A stretch of 64,000 nt of DNA, from NCBI RefSeq assembly GCF_000516985.1, contig NW_006917093.1:124001-188000 (forward strand). Reading direction: 5' to 3'. The first letter of the stretch is position 1. Every line of letters begins with the position of its first letter. This document shows, piece by piece, positions 22,170 to 34,256 of this stretch. Under the pieces are notes generated by a model that was not told the origin of the DNA, did not search any database, and saw nothing but the letters and a program-made list of their open reading frames with translations. The position numbers and the translations under genes were made by a program. The stretch is from Pestalotiopsis fici W106-1 (Eukaryota > Ascomycota > Sordariomycetes > Amphisphaeriales > Sporocadaceae).

Positions 22170-22192
22170 ATTTCCCGATCAGATCGGGAAAT
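22170..22192. promoter_or_regulatory. Perfect palindrome, ATTTCCCGAT-CAG-ATCGGGAAAT halves
   Basis: Two 10-bp perfectly inverted halves separated by three bases, about 260-280 bp upstream of the FAH-family start. The half ATCGGGAAAT is repeated exactly at 17588-17597 in the permease/regulator promoter. The CCCGA/TCGGG core and dyad symmetry fit a homodimeric Zn2Cys6 site. Confidence 0.6.
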
Positions 22193-23603
22193 CAAGCTCT
22201 CATATTCAAGGATCTCCATTCGTTAGACTCAAACGATGTTGCACGCCCCCGCTGCATGTGGATAAACACGCTGCCTCGAATGATAGGGCTGAATTGGCTG
22301 ACTTGAATGCATTTGTCACAGTGTCCAACATTTACACACGTAGTATTTTACTCGGATAGTCCATGGCAAGGTAGGTAGATCATCAAATACAATCACATGT
22401 ATTTCAAGTGAGCCAGGATATGGATTCGGTGGTAACTTTGACTCTGTGGCTCCGTGCGCACTTATACCCTCTGCAGTGTGATTAACCCAGAACTCTAGAT
22501 ATATTCTAGGCGCCCAGTGCCGTATGCCTCTTGTCGACTTGGCCATTGTGCCCATGGGACATTGCGTTGGAGACGAGTAGGAGACCAATAGACTTTTATC
22601 ATTTTCATGCCCCATTCTAGGTATTCTTCCTCTTGGCCCCTGACTAGATGGAGATAACAGGTTGTAACCCATCTCAAATGGTTTCCCTTTTGGCAGGTGC
22701 AAATCCGGTACCCAATACTCAATTTCTTCGATCTCTTCGGCCTCATTGAACTGCAAGTCATGTTCAATGGTGAAAGCCTTGGATTGGCATATTGTGTGAG
22801 AACCTGTGACCAAGTGGCGTGGTGCATTGCTTGTAGGCCAGAATAGCAAGTTTGTCTTTATTGACAATTGTAATCAATATGCTGGGGAATTATGTACTCG
22901 GGGTCTTGTGGCTGTAGTTGATGTAAAAACAACTGCACGAACCAAATACAATTTTGCTCATTTACTTGACTTTGTATTCATGGGCAGAAAGCCAGCGACG
23001 CGCCAAAACGCAAGTCCAAATTTGGTTAGCCCAGTCGCTCTTTACACTTGCAGATAGAAAAGTGGCGCCCACATACAAATTCCGTGCAGCGACTCTGACA
23101 GCTTGAAGCCCCCGTTTGCTAGACAAAACAACTTCATTCCAACGCCTCTCGGCGTCAATTGCACCAAACAGCCATCACTTCATCACTATACCGTGATATT
23201 AACAGCCAGGAGATATTGTGGAATTATATCAGTCCGTTTATCTTTAGCTTGGGGCGTCGATTGGACTCTCCGTAGGATCAGCACAGCACCCCTTCACCAG
23301 CCTCGTCGGAACGCTTCACGCTAGCGTATCCACATCTGTCTGCTGGCATCAAGTGCAGCCTTTTGGACTTGCGAGGCCAGCGATCAGGCAAAGGAGCCAG
23401 ACACTGCAGCCCGCCGACTTGGAACGAGTAGTATCGTCAAGTACAGACCTATAGGACTTGCTGAGATACTTGTCCAAGAGTCAAGACCTTTTCACTAGAG
23501 CTGAAGCAAAATTGGTCGAGCCGCGATTTGGGCATTGTCTTGGCTGGTCGGCTGGTCGGCTGGTCGCCCCGTGTCGTGTGGTTGAGAAAGCGACATTGAA
23601 GCC

Positions 23604-25659
23604 ATGGCTGCTGTTGTCGCTGGGGCAGGCGGTCAACTCAACCCGTCAAGGCAGGTCTTCGAATTTGCACTCAGATCGACAAGTAGCGATGGCAAACTTT
23701 GGCCGGAAGAGCAATACAAGGCAGCAGAAAGGCTCAATCCAGACGACTCCGAGATTGACAAGCGGAAATACCAAGAGTTTCTACTCAAGCTAGGGGGCCT
23801 CTTGCGAGATCAGTTCTTGATAAGGGATCCGGTAGCTCGAAGTATGCTTGCTCCCTTGGCACCGCTGCTGATATGGCCGTTACTAATTCTATAAAAGCTC
23901 GCAACTACATTTTGAAGGAATTGCCAGAAAACTACCATATTCGAAGAAAGCCCAGTGGGTGGCGCCCTCCTCTCACGTTGATGAACCATACTTACAGTCA
24001 TCTTACAGAGACAAAGGCGGACAAGGACAAAAGGGAGAACCACGACTACTTCATTTACGGGCATCCTCTTAGTGATAGGAGCGGGAATCCGAGAAGTTAT
24101 GCTACTGCCAACGAGTTCTTTCATCATCTCATATGGATCATAGGTGGATCAAATGATCAGGGAGACTGTGCTTGCAAATTATGTAACAAGAGCGCCAAGC
24201 ACGAGCCCGAGGCTCTGAAGAAGAGGATAACGGCAGCCACCGGACCAGTTTCGGCCCACGGATCCCCTGCTGCGTCACCGGCTTTGCAGGCAACGTCGAT
24301 GAGGAGGTCCGCCTCTGCTTCATCTGTCAACAAATCTCAAGCACTTCCAAGAGCTGCAGTCCAGCCTCAGCCAGCAGCTGTACCACACCAACAACAGCAA
24401 CAGCAGCAGCAGCCGATTCCTGTCCCTGTTCCTGCTGCGCCTGCCGCTGCGGTCTCTACTGCAGCACCGGCTCCAACTCCGGTTCCGGCACCTACACCTT
24501 CCCATATGCAAACACCTGTTCATATACCAGTGAACGCTGCGAGCTCCTCAAACTTGACTCAGATTCAGACAGAGGCGAGGCCCTCTCCTGAGGAGATTGT
24601 CATATTTCGGGAAGGTGAAATTGTTTGGTACAAGAATAATAATGCCTGGCGACTGGGTGTTGTCCTCGAGATTGTTCCACCAAATGGAGCTGGCAATGAT
24701 CAACCCAAGTGTCTCATCAAGCCTTTGGCACATTCAGCTATTCAGTTAGAGAATGTGTTGAAGACTGAGCCTGATATGCGGCCCTACCTGGCCTTTAGTG
24801 TTCCTCCTGGTGAGTCCATGTCCTCGAGGCATCAATTTTGTCTTTCACTTGACATGTCAAGATTACTACAACCTCGGAAGCTGATCATTTGTCTATAGTC
24901 AACATGAGAGAGATACAGGGCCGTAAGATGAGCCAGGTTGATTGGCATCAGTACAGCCAATACGCGGGTGGTGACCGGCAGAAGCAAGAAATGCTCGGAC
25001 TCGAGGCAAGCAAGCTGGCGGTCGCCGAGATTAATGATTCTTACTCGACCTTCAACAACTATGCTATCAACCCAATAGATCCCAACAAGCAAAGTGTCGG
25101 TGGGCTGTTCCTTGGAGCCGAGCGCATCTGTGTGAATGAAGCTGTTCGTTACCGGCTGCGTTCAAACGAGAACAATCCAACGTGGATCAAGAGTCTACCT
25201 GTCGTCATGCATTTGCGCGAGATCTATGTTGCCGCGGACGGTCTCCATTTCGTGGGAGACATTTATCGGCTCGAGGAGAGAGCAATGCAGCAACCAATGC
25301 CCACCCACGGCCCACTGCCTGCCGCCATGATTCGCGAACAGCAATTCCGTAGTGAGATCAGAAAGCGTGCGGGTACCCGTTTTGATTGGGTTCTTATTTC
25401 ACAAAACCAAGACAGGGACGAGACGTCGATTCGTGGCAGATTCTACGAGGCCGCAAAACTGTTGCCTATTATTGATTTGGCCAATTTCCAGGCTGCGCTG
25501 AGCAGGGGCATTGTTAGCGACGTGCAATCCTATCTCAACACCCGCCTAGAAACTCTCAGCACAGCCACTGACCGGCGAAAGCAGAATCGTCGTGAGGCTC
25601 TTTCGACCGCCGTCCCCGACGGATTCTTTCTAAGCTTCGGTCCAGACATTAGGGAATAA
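23604..25659 (+). CDS. Clr2-like transcriptional silencing protein
   Basis: Three exons, 23604-23841, 23898-24809 and 24899-25659, with introns of 56 and 89 bp, give 636 residues. An N-terminal region (about 1-75) is followed by a block recognised from fission yeast Clr2 and its fungal relatives: SGWRPPLTLMNHTYSHL, then HDYFIYGHPLSDRSGNPRSY, EFFHHLIWIIGG and the short cysteine motif CACKLC. A low-complexity linker rich in Gln, Pro and Ala (about 200-300) joins it to a C-terminal half with GEIVWYKNN and RLGVVLEI, consistent with the Clr2 transcription-silencing region. In fission yeast, Clr2 is part of SHREC, a nucleosome-remodelling and histone-deacetylating complex acting at heterochromatin; the role here is inferred from family. 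The chosen ATG opens MAAVVAGAGGQLNPS and gives a clean join at both introns. Confidence 0.85.
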
Positions 25660-28600
25660 TTACGGCAAGACTAGAGGATTAATGAATAACATGGCTCGGC
25701 CGAAATGAATACGGCCGTCTGATGGGGAGCTCGCATTGGAGGCTCATTAGCTGTTGTTGATAGGTCTGTAGTATACTCCCATCATACTTGTTTTGGGCGA
25801 GACCAGTCTGTTCCCTTTTTCCTTCCCCCAACTGGTAATGATGGCCACCAAGGTTGTGATCGATATGTCTAGGTGAGAATTAGACTAGTGTATGAGAAAT
25901 ACATGACATTCATTGCTACTGGCCAACCAGGGGAGAACCAGCCAGCCAGCCAGATCCTGGCCTAGCGACCATGACGAGGCGGACGGATCTGAGAATAGCT
26001 GTAGATCTCTCATCGACGACATCAGCAAACGATTGTGAACCATCAGTCAAGTGATTCTAGACGCATGCAGGTAGCCGATGCCAGAGGCCTTACCCTCCGT
26101 GATACACTGCAATAAACTAGAAAACTGCCGAAGTACTTTCATGTAATCCGACTAGATGACGCCACAAGAGGAAAAACAAGCCAAGGACGTCAAAGTCAAC
26201 CACGGGGCGGGGCGTCGTTTTCCAAGACACAAGAAGAAAATGCAGGTAGCCTTTCTTCAGCCCAGTGGGTGAATGGCATGGCAACAAACACGTGGTCGAG
26301 GAAAGCAAAAACGGGTTAGTACTTTGTAGCTGAGTCAAGAAATATAACGGCCGTAGACAAAGGGAAAGAGGAGGTGGGGGGTGAGAAAAGGATTGAAAAG
26401 GGAAAGGTCACATAGGGCTGTCGATACCTTTTGAGCATTCTACATATCAAGAAAACTAAAAAGAAATAGACGCTTCTAGAGTTGATCCAGAAAATCTCCT
26501 GCCCATAGATTTCCAGCGCCAAGCCTTTACCCCCCAACGCCGAAGTGAGGCTGAAAAATGAGAAGAAAGAAGAAGAAGCGCGTATGTTATCTGTAAGCGA
26601 ACTCCGTATACACCGATGACACCAATGATCGATCAAGACTAGTTTCTGGCTAGAACAACCTCCTTTTTGACGGGGGGTTTATCTTTGAATCCTTGCTGAG
26701 GGCGAGCACTCGACATGAACTCTTCCCTAGTCGCCCATAGGAGAGAGAGTGTGTGTCTGTGAGAGAGAAGAGGGGTGGGTTGAAATGTATAGTAGCATCT
26801 GCCCGTTCGTCGCATTTGGACGAATGAAAAGAATTGGCAGTCTGGAGCTACCAAGGGCTAGTCTTAGACAAACACAAACCAATAGTTTACGGTTTTTTGG
26901 GTCCGGGTTGCCTTTAGAGGGGCTGGTTGCGATGTGGATGTAGAGTACATCTTGTCATCCAGCGTAAGTTTTGTTAGACCCGACAGGCACTGAGGTTTAA
27001 TCATTTCTTGCACTGGACAACATGATATCATACATTTCCAAGTCTAGATGAGCAGAATAGAGGTGATTCTTGTGGAATGTAAATGTGTGTCCATTGTGAC
27101 CCGGTTTCTAGTATTCCTATTCTTGAGACAACGTACGATTTTTTTTCCTTCGAGATTAAGCATTTCAGTCAAAGATAGGCTCGGCTACATGGAGCCGAGG
27201 AACAAACCAAAGGAATGCAATCGTACTTTGTACACCCACTTGAATGGGTAATATCTTTCTTTGCTGCGGTTTCCCGTCTTCTGCATGAAGGCAGAAACTT
27301 TCCAGTCTATCGGGTTGGATGCCGTCTCCATCAAAGCAAGGAGAGTTTGGGATCCGGTGGACTGGCACTGACTGGGTCGAACCAATTTTTGGTTTGGGGT
27401 CCGGCACTTGTACTGAAGTAATACAAAGAACCAACAAGAATAAACGGAAAGCTTCGATTGGACGGCGCCAGTCGGTACTTGGAGGGTGGAAAGAGAGAGG
27501 GGGGAGGGGGCTTCAATATCACATATGCACGGTAATGCTTTTTGAACCGCGTCGATCTCCCTTTTCTGGTAATGCTTTGATGACCAGTCGAGGGATTCCC
27601 ATTGTAGATCTATAACTGTAAAGAGCAAGATCGCTAAAAATATGTGTGTGGTTCGCACGGCGCATATACTCCATTGCGCAATCGAATGGGATTCCAGCAA
27701 TGCCATGGGGTTTCAGCCTGGGTTTCTACGCCCTCGTGTGAGAACTGAGGCACTCTTTCCTATTCGATTGGCTGAGCTGACCACGCCTTGTGTAGTATTC
27801 GAGAATACTGCGCACCTTGCCACCTGGGTTCGACGATCATTTAGACTGGGGGAGCCAATGGGAATCCGGATTGGTGATGCATGAGAGGCGCAAACAACAT
27901 TCAAAATGGCATGATGCTAATCGCACATGGCTAACAAAGCGTAAAATGCTACGATACATTGCCTACTTCAGGTTTGGGGGCAAACCCTCTTTTCTTTCAG
28001 CTCAAAGTGCCTTACTAGCCCTTCCCGTTGTAGCCGTCCATCAAGGGTCTGTTTGTCAATCAACGGCATGACGACTGTTGGATGAAGCGGTGAGATTAAC
28101 AGCAAAATCAATCACATTGTGGAATATGATGATTCAAACGTGTATATTGCATTCCCGCTTGTGCTGACAAGAAATTGAGCACTTGTCAACTTGTCGACCA
28201 GCCTCTTCCCACTTCAAGGCTGGTCTGAAAGTCCCATGCAGAGTGAGCTCAGGTGATGAGGAGGGGATCGTACTGTGAGTACACAGTAATGAGGGATTCA
28301 TCGTTTATTCTTTCAGAAAGCCCGAAGGAAGGTTTGTAATCAAACCAAGGATGGGAAGTAGGTATTTGTGACTGGTTCTTTTGGTCGGTAAAGGTGCCGG
28401 GCTTTGAGATCAGATCAGATACACAATCCTTCCGAAAGCCAGCCAACCGAATCCAACAAACCCCACTACTCTCTCTAGTGTACAATGTTTGTACGTACGT
28501 ACATGTGTGTGCCATCTAGTTCTTACTTGAGATTTCATGGTATGCACAAATGACTATATTGCATTCATACCCACCTTTTATACTGACCAATTGCCTCAAT

Positions 28601-31600
28601 CACATATATAGTACATGGACATGACGAGAGAGTTATAACCTAGTCGGGGCCAACATAGGGAATTAGAGAGAGGATAAAAGCCCAAGACTCCAAATGTTCG
28701 GCTTGCTGGTTTTAATTTGTTGTACGGGGGCGGGGGTTCCACAGCAGTAAGCAAGCCAGCCAGTCTGCCAGGGATCAACCGTCCCAGCGCTTCGGGAAGC
28801 CGAATAAAAAGGGAATAGATGGATCAATGGATGGATGGGACAAGGCCAAGCGCGGAGAATAGGCAAACGGCTCAGCTCGTCTCGTGCGGAGGAGAAAAAT
28901 AAGAAATAAGAAAACAAAAATACAACGCTCCCCAAATGTGATATCGTGGAAACCAGACTGTCGGGAAGAGTCCACTTGCAGAAATTTGGGGGTTCGAATG
29001 AACGTGCTCGCTCCATCATCTTTTTCTTTCTTTTTCCTTTTTGCCTCCCATGCAATAGGAGATTACAGTAGAAGCGCCGCATCTACCGATTTTGTTACTC
29101 TCTCCTGCCTAAGCGTCGTTTCGGCTCCGGTGCATTCTTGATACTACATGAGACACGAGAGCGAATTGTAGGCATATATGGTTATTCCCGTGGCCTTCAT
29201 GGGCCAAACCCCCTTCCCCCCTGTTCTCTCGGACCGCGGTTGATCCTCCTCTTGGGGTCCGCTTGTTGACGAGCTCAAATCGTCCTTCGCCTTCGTTGTC
29301 CATAGATGGTAAATTTCCGGGGGAGAAAAAATCTCGTTACAAAGGCCACCGTGCACACCCTGTTTGTTGCCCTTGCCTTTTTGCAACGGGCGGTCCCTTT
29401 CCCACATAGCAAGCAGACGTCGTACTCAAGGTGGCACACTTGATTCCCCTTGAAGGGAAGGCTCTTTTAGGACTTCTTCACGCGAATCACATCAGAACAT
29501 GTGCATGTGCCAATGGGCTAGGTTACGACGGTAATTGTTGCCGATTGTCGCTGGCACCGGCAGTTGTTCAAACAAGGCCAATTCGTAAAAATTTCAATGC
29601 ATGCGTATGTACTTGAGAATACTAGACTTGAGCAAGTCAATGCCCTTTCCTTTTCTTCCAGTCCTGTTGTGGACTTGCAGGAGGTACGCATCTAGGTATA
29701 TATCTACATTCTCGACTCCTGCATGAGAGCTTCTGGGAGGGAGAGGCTCAGCAAAGGCCGCGTCTGTCCCCAGAAGTTCGGAAGTTCCGCGTAATTGCAA
29801 TGGCATTTTGCAGATGCCGAAGCGGGCCACAAGGGAGGGGTTGTCTTTTACCCCCCTACATGTTCTTAAGTCTTGCTTTCCACGAAGGGAAGAAAAAGAG
29901 ACCATGCACATAATAATCAGAGCGTCACGAAAATGCAAAGGCGGGTGTAATCAAAATGTTCAAGAAAAGTAACAACAAAAGGTGTGCATAGGCAATGCTT
30001 TTCTTCACCAGGCGGCGCAAAACCTCGTTTCAACCAGAGTCGTTCCCAGGCATCTGGAACCGTGGATCTTTTGGGAGGCGCCGCCCGTGGGTCCTAATGT
30101 AGCGTAAATACGTGCTACTAGCGAAATGCACCCAGCACAACGTGGCGCTATTACGTCGTTCTTGATTGATAACCGCATCCATTGTTTTTCTCTTCGGGAT
30201 TTGAACCTATCAGTGGTAACCAATATGTGGTATTATTGGTTTCCAAGTCATATTGGTTGTTTCTTTTCAGAGAATATAAGTGATGAACTGAGTTTGCCAG
30301 TCAACTGCAAACGATTCCGTTTCCTGTTTTGGACCTCTCATGTCCACGTCTGCATTTCTTGTGCCACCTGATGGGTAATAATAGGTGTATGTATGTATGA
30401 GATACCCCGTACCACCATTTTTGGTGTTCTGGGGAGGTCAAAATCTCGGGATTTGCAATTGGGGGATGTCGATCTGGAATCGCTCGTTTGGGGTTCCAGC
30501 CCCACGGTTTACAAATTTTGGAGGGGAGGATACTGTGTACATAACGTAGTACTAGCAAAGGAAAGTAAGCTCATCAGTGAAGAGCTCGGGCGACGCTCCC
30601 ACTCCGGGATGGAGAGGAGCAAGGGTGTGTGTGTGTGTCTTTGCTCCGAAGAGAAGCTGCCCGGCTCGCCTGGGTCCCTGGACCTAGTCCAGAGTCGCAG
30701 CCATGGCTGTTTGTTCATCATCGTATGACTTCGAGACCCAAGCGCGTCACTCATCAACCACTTTAATATAATCAGCCTCTTGGTGTAGACCTTCAAATGC
30801 CAAAAATATATACATATAAAACATGTATAGACCGCGTGGGTACATGTGCTCATGTTGGCATGTTTAATATTGTGCATATCTGTGCCAATACTTGAAGATG
30901 AGATTGGAAAAGTATGTATAAAGTCTCGGGATGACTGTGTAAAAAGGAAAACAAGAGCATTTCTTCCGTCAAAGCAACGTTGTCTCCTTCTATTGCCCAG
31001 CAGCGCTTGCAATCAGATATATGAAGGACAGCAAATACTCTCTCTCGTATTGTTCATTTATTTGATTGCATGCGTATTCTATCCTCACATATCAATTTCT
31101 CCAAAGTTTCAACTGGTAGCTTTTCGTTTCTTCCTCTTTCATGCATCCTAGGATTTACATAGATGCTGCCGCCGGTGCTTGCTTACAATGGGAACCCTGA
31201 CCTTGTTCCCCCCAGAAGACCGAGCGGTAGCAATAGCAGCATCAGCAGCAGCCAGCAATACTAGTCGTAATAGATCCATGCTGTTGTCGTCGTGTCGTCG
31301 TTGGTTGTGTAACTCGCTTAAAAATGGTGCAGTCCCCGACCAAAACAGGAAGAATCTCTTTTTCGACATGGCTTGACATGCAAGAAGCGAGGTCAAGAAG
31401 ATGGATAGGGCTGTGGCATTTCATAATATTGTTCCATCATCTGGCTGAGCTGGGTATCCGCGCATAGCATTACCGTATTTCGCAGTAGTGCGTGGCCCAA
31501 TGTTCCCAGGACTCTGGATCAGAGCCCAGCCCAGCGTCGCCGCGCGACCTGAGTCTAAAAATTAGCGGCCTGCCACAAGAGAGATAGCACCAGTCAATGG

Positions 31601-33050
31601 AGGGAACGCGGTGCCTGACTCGCACACAGCAGACCCGACAGAAACATGATGTGTTGTGTGAACGGGGCGCGGCTACCGAATAGAACAGAGAGGGNNNNNN
31701 NNNNNNNNNNNNNNNNNNNNNNNNNNNNNNNNNNNNNNNNNNNNNNNNNNNNNNNNNNNNNNNNNNNNNNNNNNNNNNNNNNNNNNNNNNNNNNCCAAGA
31801 GTGCCTCTTTGTCGCTAAGCTTACCTTAGCTTGGTGCCTCTAATTAAGGTCCCGGGGCCGACAACTGTACAGTACTTTCGCACGCCCCGTCATTCCCGTC
31901 CACCCGCCGTCTAGGTGCCCAGGGCCCTGGTAGCTGGGCTTGGGTCTGGTTTGTCTTTTGCAGGAGGAGCAGCAGCAAAACAGAACAGGACCACTCGTTC
32001 CACCGACTTGGGTACACGGGGGGATTTTCCTATCGACTGGGCTGGCTGCTTGGCTAAATTCTACCTTGGCAGGAGGAAGATTCAGCAAGGTACCTCGTCT
32101 ACATGTCCATACCTATGTAGGTCAGTGTGTTTCGTACACCTGCTCATACTCCAGATGCCCCCCCCTCCTTCCCAAATCTCATGCCTATGTGCTGACTGAA
32201 CAGACCATCAACCCCGAAAGAGAGGTAAAGGCTCGGTACCTTGGGGTACGACGTTCATGTACTGCACCTACTATTTTATTTATTGAAATCGAGCCTTGAA
32301 CCCTGTAAATGCTGCTACTAACTGACTGCATCACCCCGTCTACCCAGCTGCTCGGTTCCCTTTCCATCTTTCCCACCCCCTCCCGCTCTTTTCGATATCT
32401 TCAACTTTGTTAAAAAGTCCTCGATTTACGCGAACGACCCAAGAAGAACCTCGAGTCTCTCAAAAGGTCTCGAGGCTCCGCGTCACTGGTCCGTAGCTCC
32501 ACCTCCATCTTGCGAAGCCACGTACGGCTCCGAGTAGAAACAACCATACGACACTTCCATCGCAAAGCCCACCCCCCTCGAGCACTTTTGATGTTAGCAG
32601 CGACAGAGAATAAAATTAAAATCTCACCCAACTTCCCATCCGCTCGCTCGTTCGACGCCTACGCACAACAGCGTGTCTGCTACCTACCATACCCGCCTTG
32701 ACTTAAAGTGGATATCCGCAAACTGGCGCCCTTGACAGTCTCGTCATTGCGCTTTTAACTTTCGGCTTGGGATTTGCCTGCACCACTGAAGATTATTATT
32801 ATAATCCTTGTCCCGAGTTTTACGTCAAATTGAAAAAAAAAAAGGGTTTCATAACAAAAGGCCTGGTGACGGTGCCGCTGCTACTGAGTCGCAACCAGAG
32901 ACAGCAGATGCGCGCCACGAGCATATATTTTTGAGTTTGGGTTACCCCTGGGGAGAATAGGCTGCTGGGTGATATCCCGTTGCCAAAAGCTCTGTGCAAG
33001 TTGCATACACTCGTCATAGCACCGCAACGAAAGCCGACAGACGAACGAGA
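25660..33050. other. 7.4-kb region without a recognisable gene
   Basis: All frames on both strands are short and lack family signatures, splice-compatible extension or signal peptides I would trust. Purine-rich and pyrimidine-rich runs alternate (for example 26340-26400, 27485-27510), and a GTACGTAC repeat lies near 28491-28502. I looked for tRNA T-arm signatures and saw none that fold. The last 700 bases (about 32330-33050) are CT-rich and look like a long leader or promoter for the gene at 33051. A 100-N gap interrupts the region, so a gene split by it cannot be excluded. Confidence 0.5.
31695..31794. other. Assembly gap (100 N)
   Basis: Exactly 100 N, gap of unknown true length. No matching repeat is visible on its two sides. 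Confidence 0.99.
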
Positions 33051-34256
33051 ATGAGTTCGAGACGGACAGGTGATACGCCAGGGAAAGACAGGAAAGGGCT
33101 ACTTACTCGGATGAAGACTATACTACGAAAATCGGGCGACGGTACAACATCGTCTCCTGCTTCGACTACAAAGACATTCACCAAGAGACTTTCTGCTGCA
33201 CCACAGCCAGAGCCACAACCAGAGGAGACGGCAGCAGAGCCGGAAATGCTCAGGTACGTGCGAAAAGACTGCCAATATTTCAATCATCTTGCCACTCGGA
33301 GCATATCTGGCTGACCTTGTATATATGTGAAGCCCCGACCTTTCGGCCGACGAAGAAGTTGCGCAGGCATATGTCGCCGACTACCAGAGCGCGGCCCAGG
33401 TACCGAGAGCACAGATTTATGAAGAACGCGCCAGGAAACTAGGAGACCATTACGGCGTGGAAATCGAGCCAACAGGCTGGCATGCGACTGAAGGCGAGGT
33501 TTATCGAATAGAGAAGCCGATCCGCGTACGTGTACACAAAGATTGTCACCGATGTCAGACCTCTTTTGGAAACAGCAGCCAATGCCCCAATTGCAACCAC
33601 CATTACTGTTCAAAATGCGGCCGGGATCCGCCCAAGCGTACCGACTCTCAGAAACAGGCCAGCAGGGAAAAACGGGAAAAGGCCGAGACGTCGGCCATGA
33701 TGCGGAAACAGGAACAGTTTGCGCCCATCATACCGCACTACGGCCTTGCCGAACCGATTGTGGTGACGCGCCCGAGCAGAACTGGAGGCCAGCCGTTGGT
33801 ACACAAGGTCCCGCGCATGAGGCTTCGGAGGAGTTGTCACAGGTGCAACACTACCTTTACTCAGAGCACGCGCGTTTGTGAGAACTGCGGCCATCGTCGA
33901 TGTGACGATTGCCCCAAGACTCCGTAAGTTTCCACCTATCTGCTCTTGCAATATCATGTATTCGACGAAAGGCTAATCGCCAAGATAGGCACAAGAAAAA
34001 GAAGTACCCATACGGATACCCTGGCGACGAGGACGGAACTTCCTCGTCTGCCTTTTACGAATGTCACGAGTGTCACGAAAACTTCCCAGCGCATGCCGAT
34101 GATGGTGTTAGATGCGCAAATTGCTCTCATGAAAAGTGCCCGGAATGCCGTCGCATGCCGCGCCGGGTGGTGAATCTGGAACCGAATCCAGATATACTAC
34201 GAGGAATATCGAGTCGTTTCGAGCACCTGGAGTTGACCGAACCGATTTCGATTTAA
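33051..34256 (+). CDS. Protein with three six-cysteine zinc modules
   Basis: Three exons, 33051-33253, 33333-33923 and 33989-34256, give 353 residues. The N terminus (1-65) is basic, Ser/Thr-rich and likely disordered. Three related modules follow, each C-X2-C-X(9-13)-C-X2-C-X4-C-X2-C: CHRCQTSFGNSSQCPNC plus YCSKC; CHRCNTTFTQSTRVCENC plus RCDDC; and CHECHENFPAHADDGVRC plus ANC and KCPEC. They resemble zinc-ribbon or treble-clef folds. The first two are each preceded by a basic and hydrophobic stretch (PIRVRVHKDC, PRMRLRRSC), suggesting internal duplication. Function unknown; such proteins occur widely in filamentous ascomycetes, to my recollection, as hypothetical proteins. Zinc binding is inferred from cysteine spacing. 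The exon 2/3 junction falls just after the second module. Confidence 0.88.

Larger units (their letters stand above)
21913..23603. other. Divergent intergenic region, FAH-family gene / CLR2-like gene
   Basis: 1.69 kb. The part nearest the FAH-family gene (22120-22192) holds the regulatory elements listed separately. An open frame of about 183 codons on the minus strand (22316-22867) lacks an ATG at its start, matches no family I know, and is not annotated. The last few hundred bases before 23604 should be the CLR2-like promoter and leader. Confidence 0.5.

Noticed and set aside
22316..22867. 183-codon open frame on the minus strand with a somewhat protein-like composition
   Set aside because: It does not begin with ATG at its long form, matches no family I know, and covers a divergent promoter region. 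Could be a relic; transcript evidence would be needed.
26150..26640. Purine-rich block examined for a CRISPR-like or satellite array
   Set aside because: No repeated unit of regular spacing; composition bias only.
28985..29005. GGGTTCGAATGAAC resembling a tRNA T-arm
   Set aside because: The position that should be C in the T loop is not, and no acceptor or anticodon arm can be formed around it.
30190..30215. GGGATTTGAACC resembling a reverse-strand tRNA T-arm
   Set aside because: The five-base stem does not pair and there is no cloverleaf upstream.
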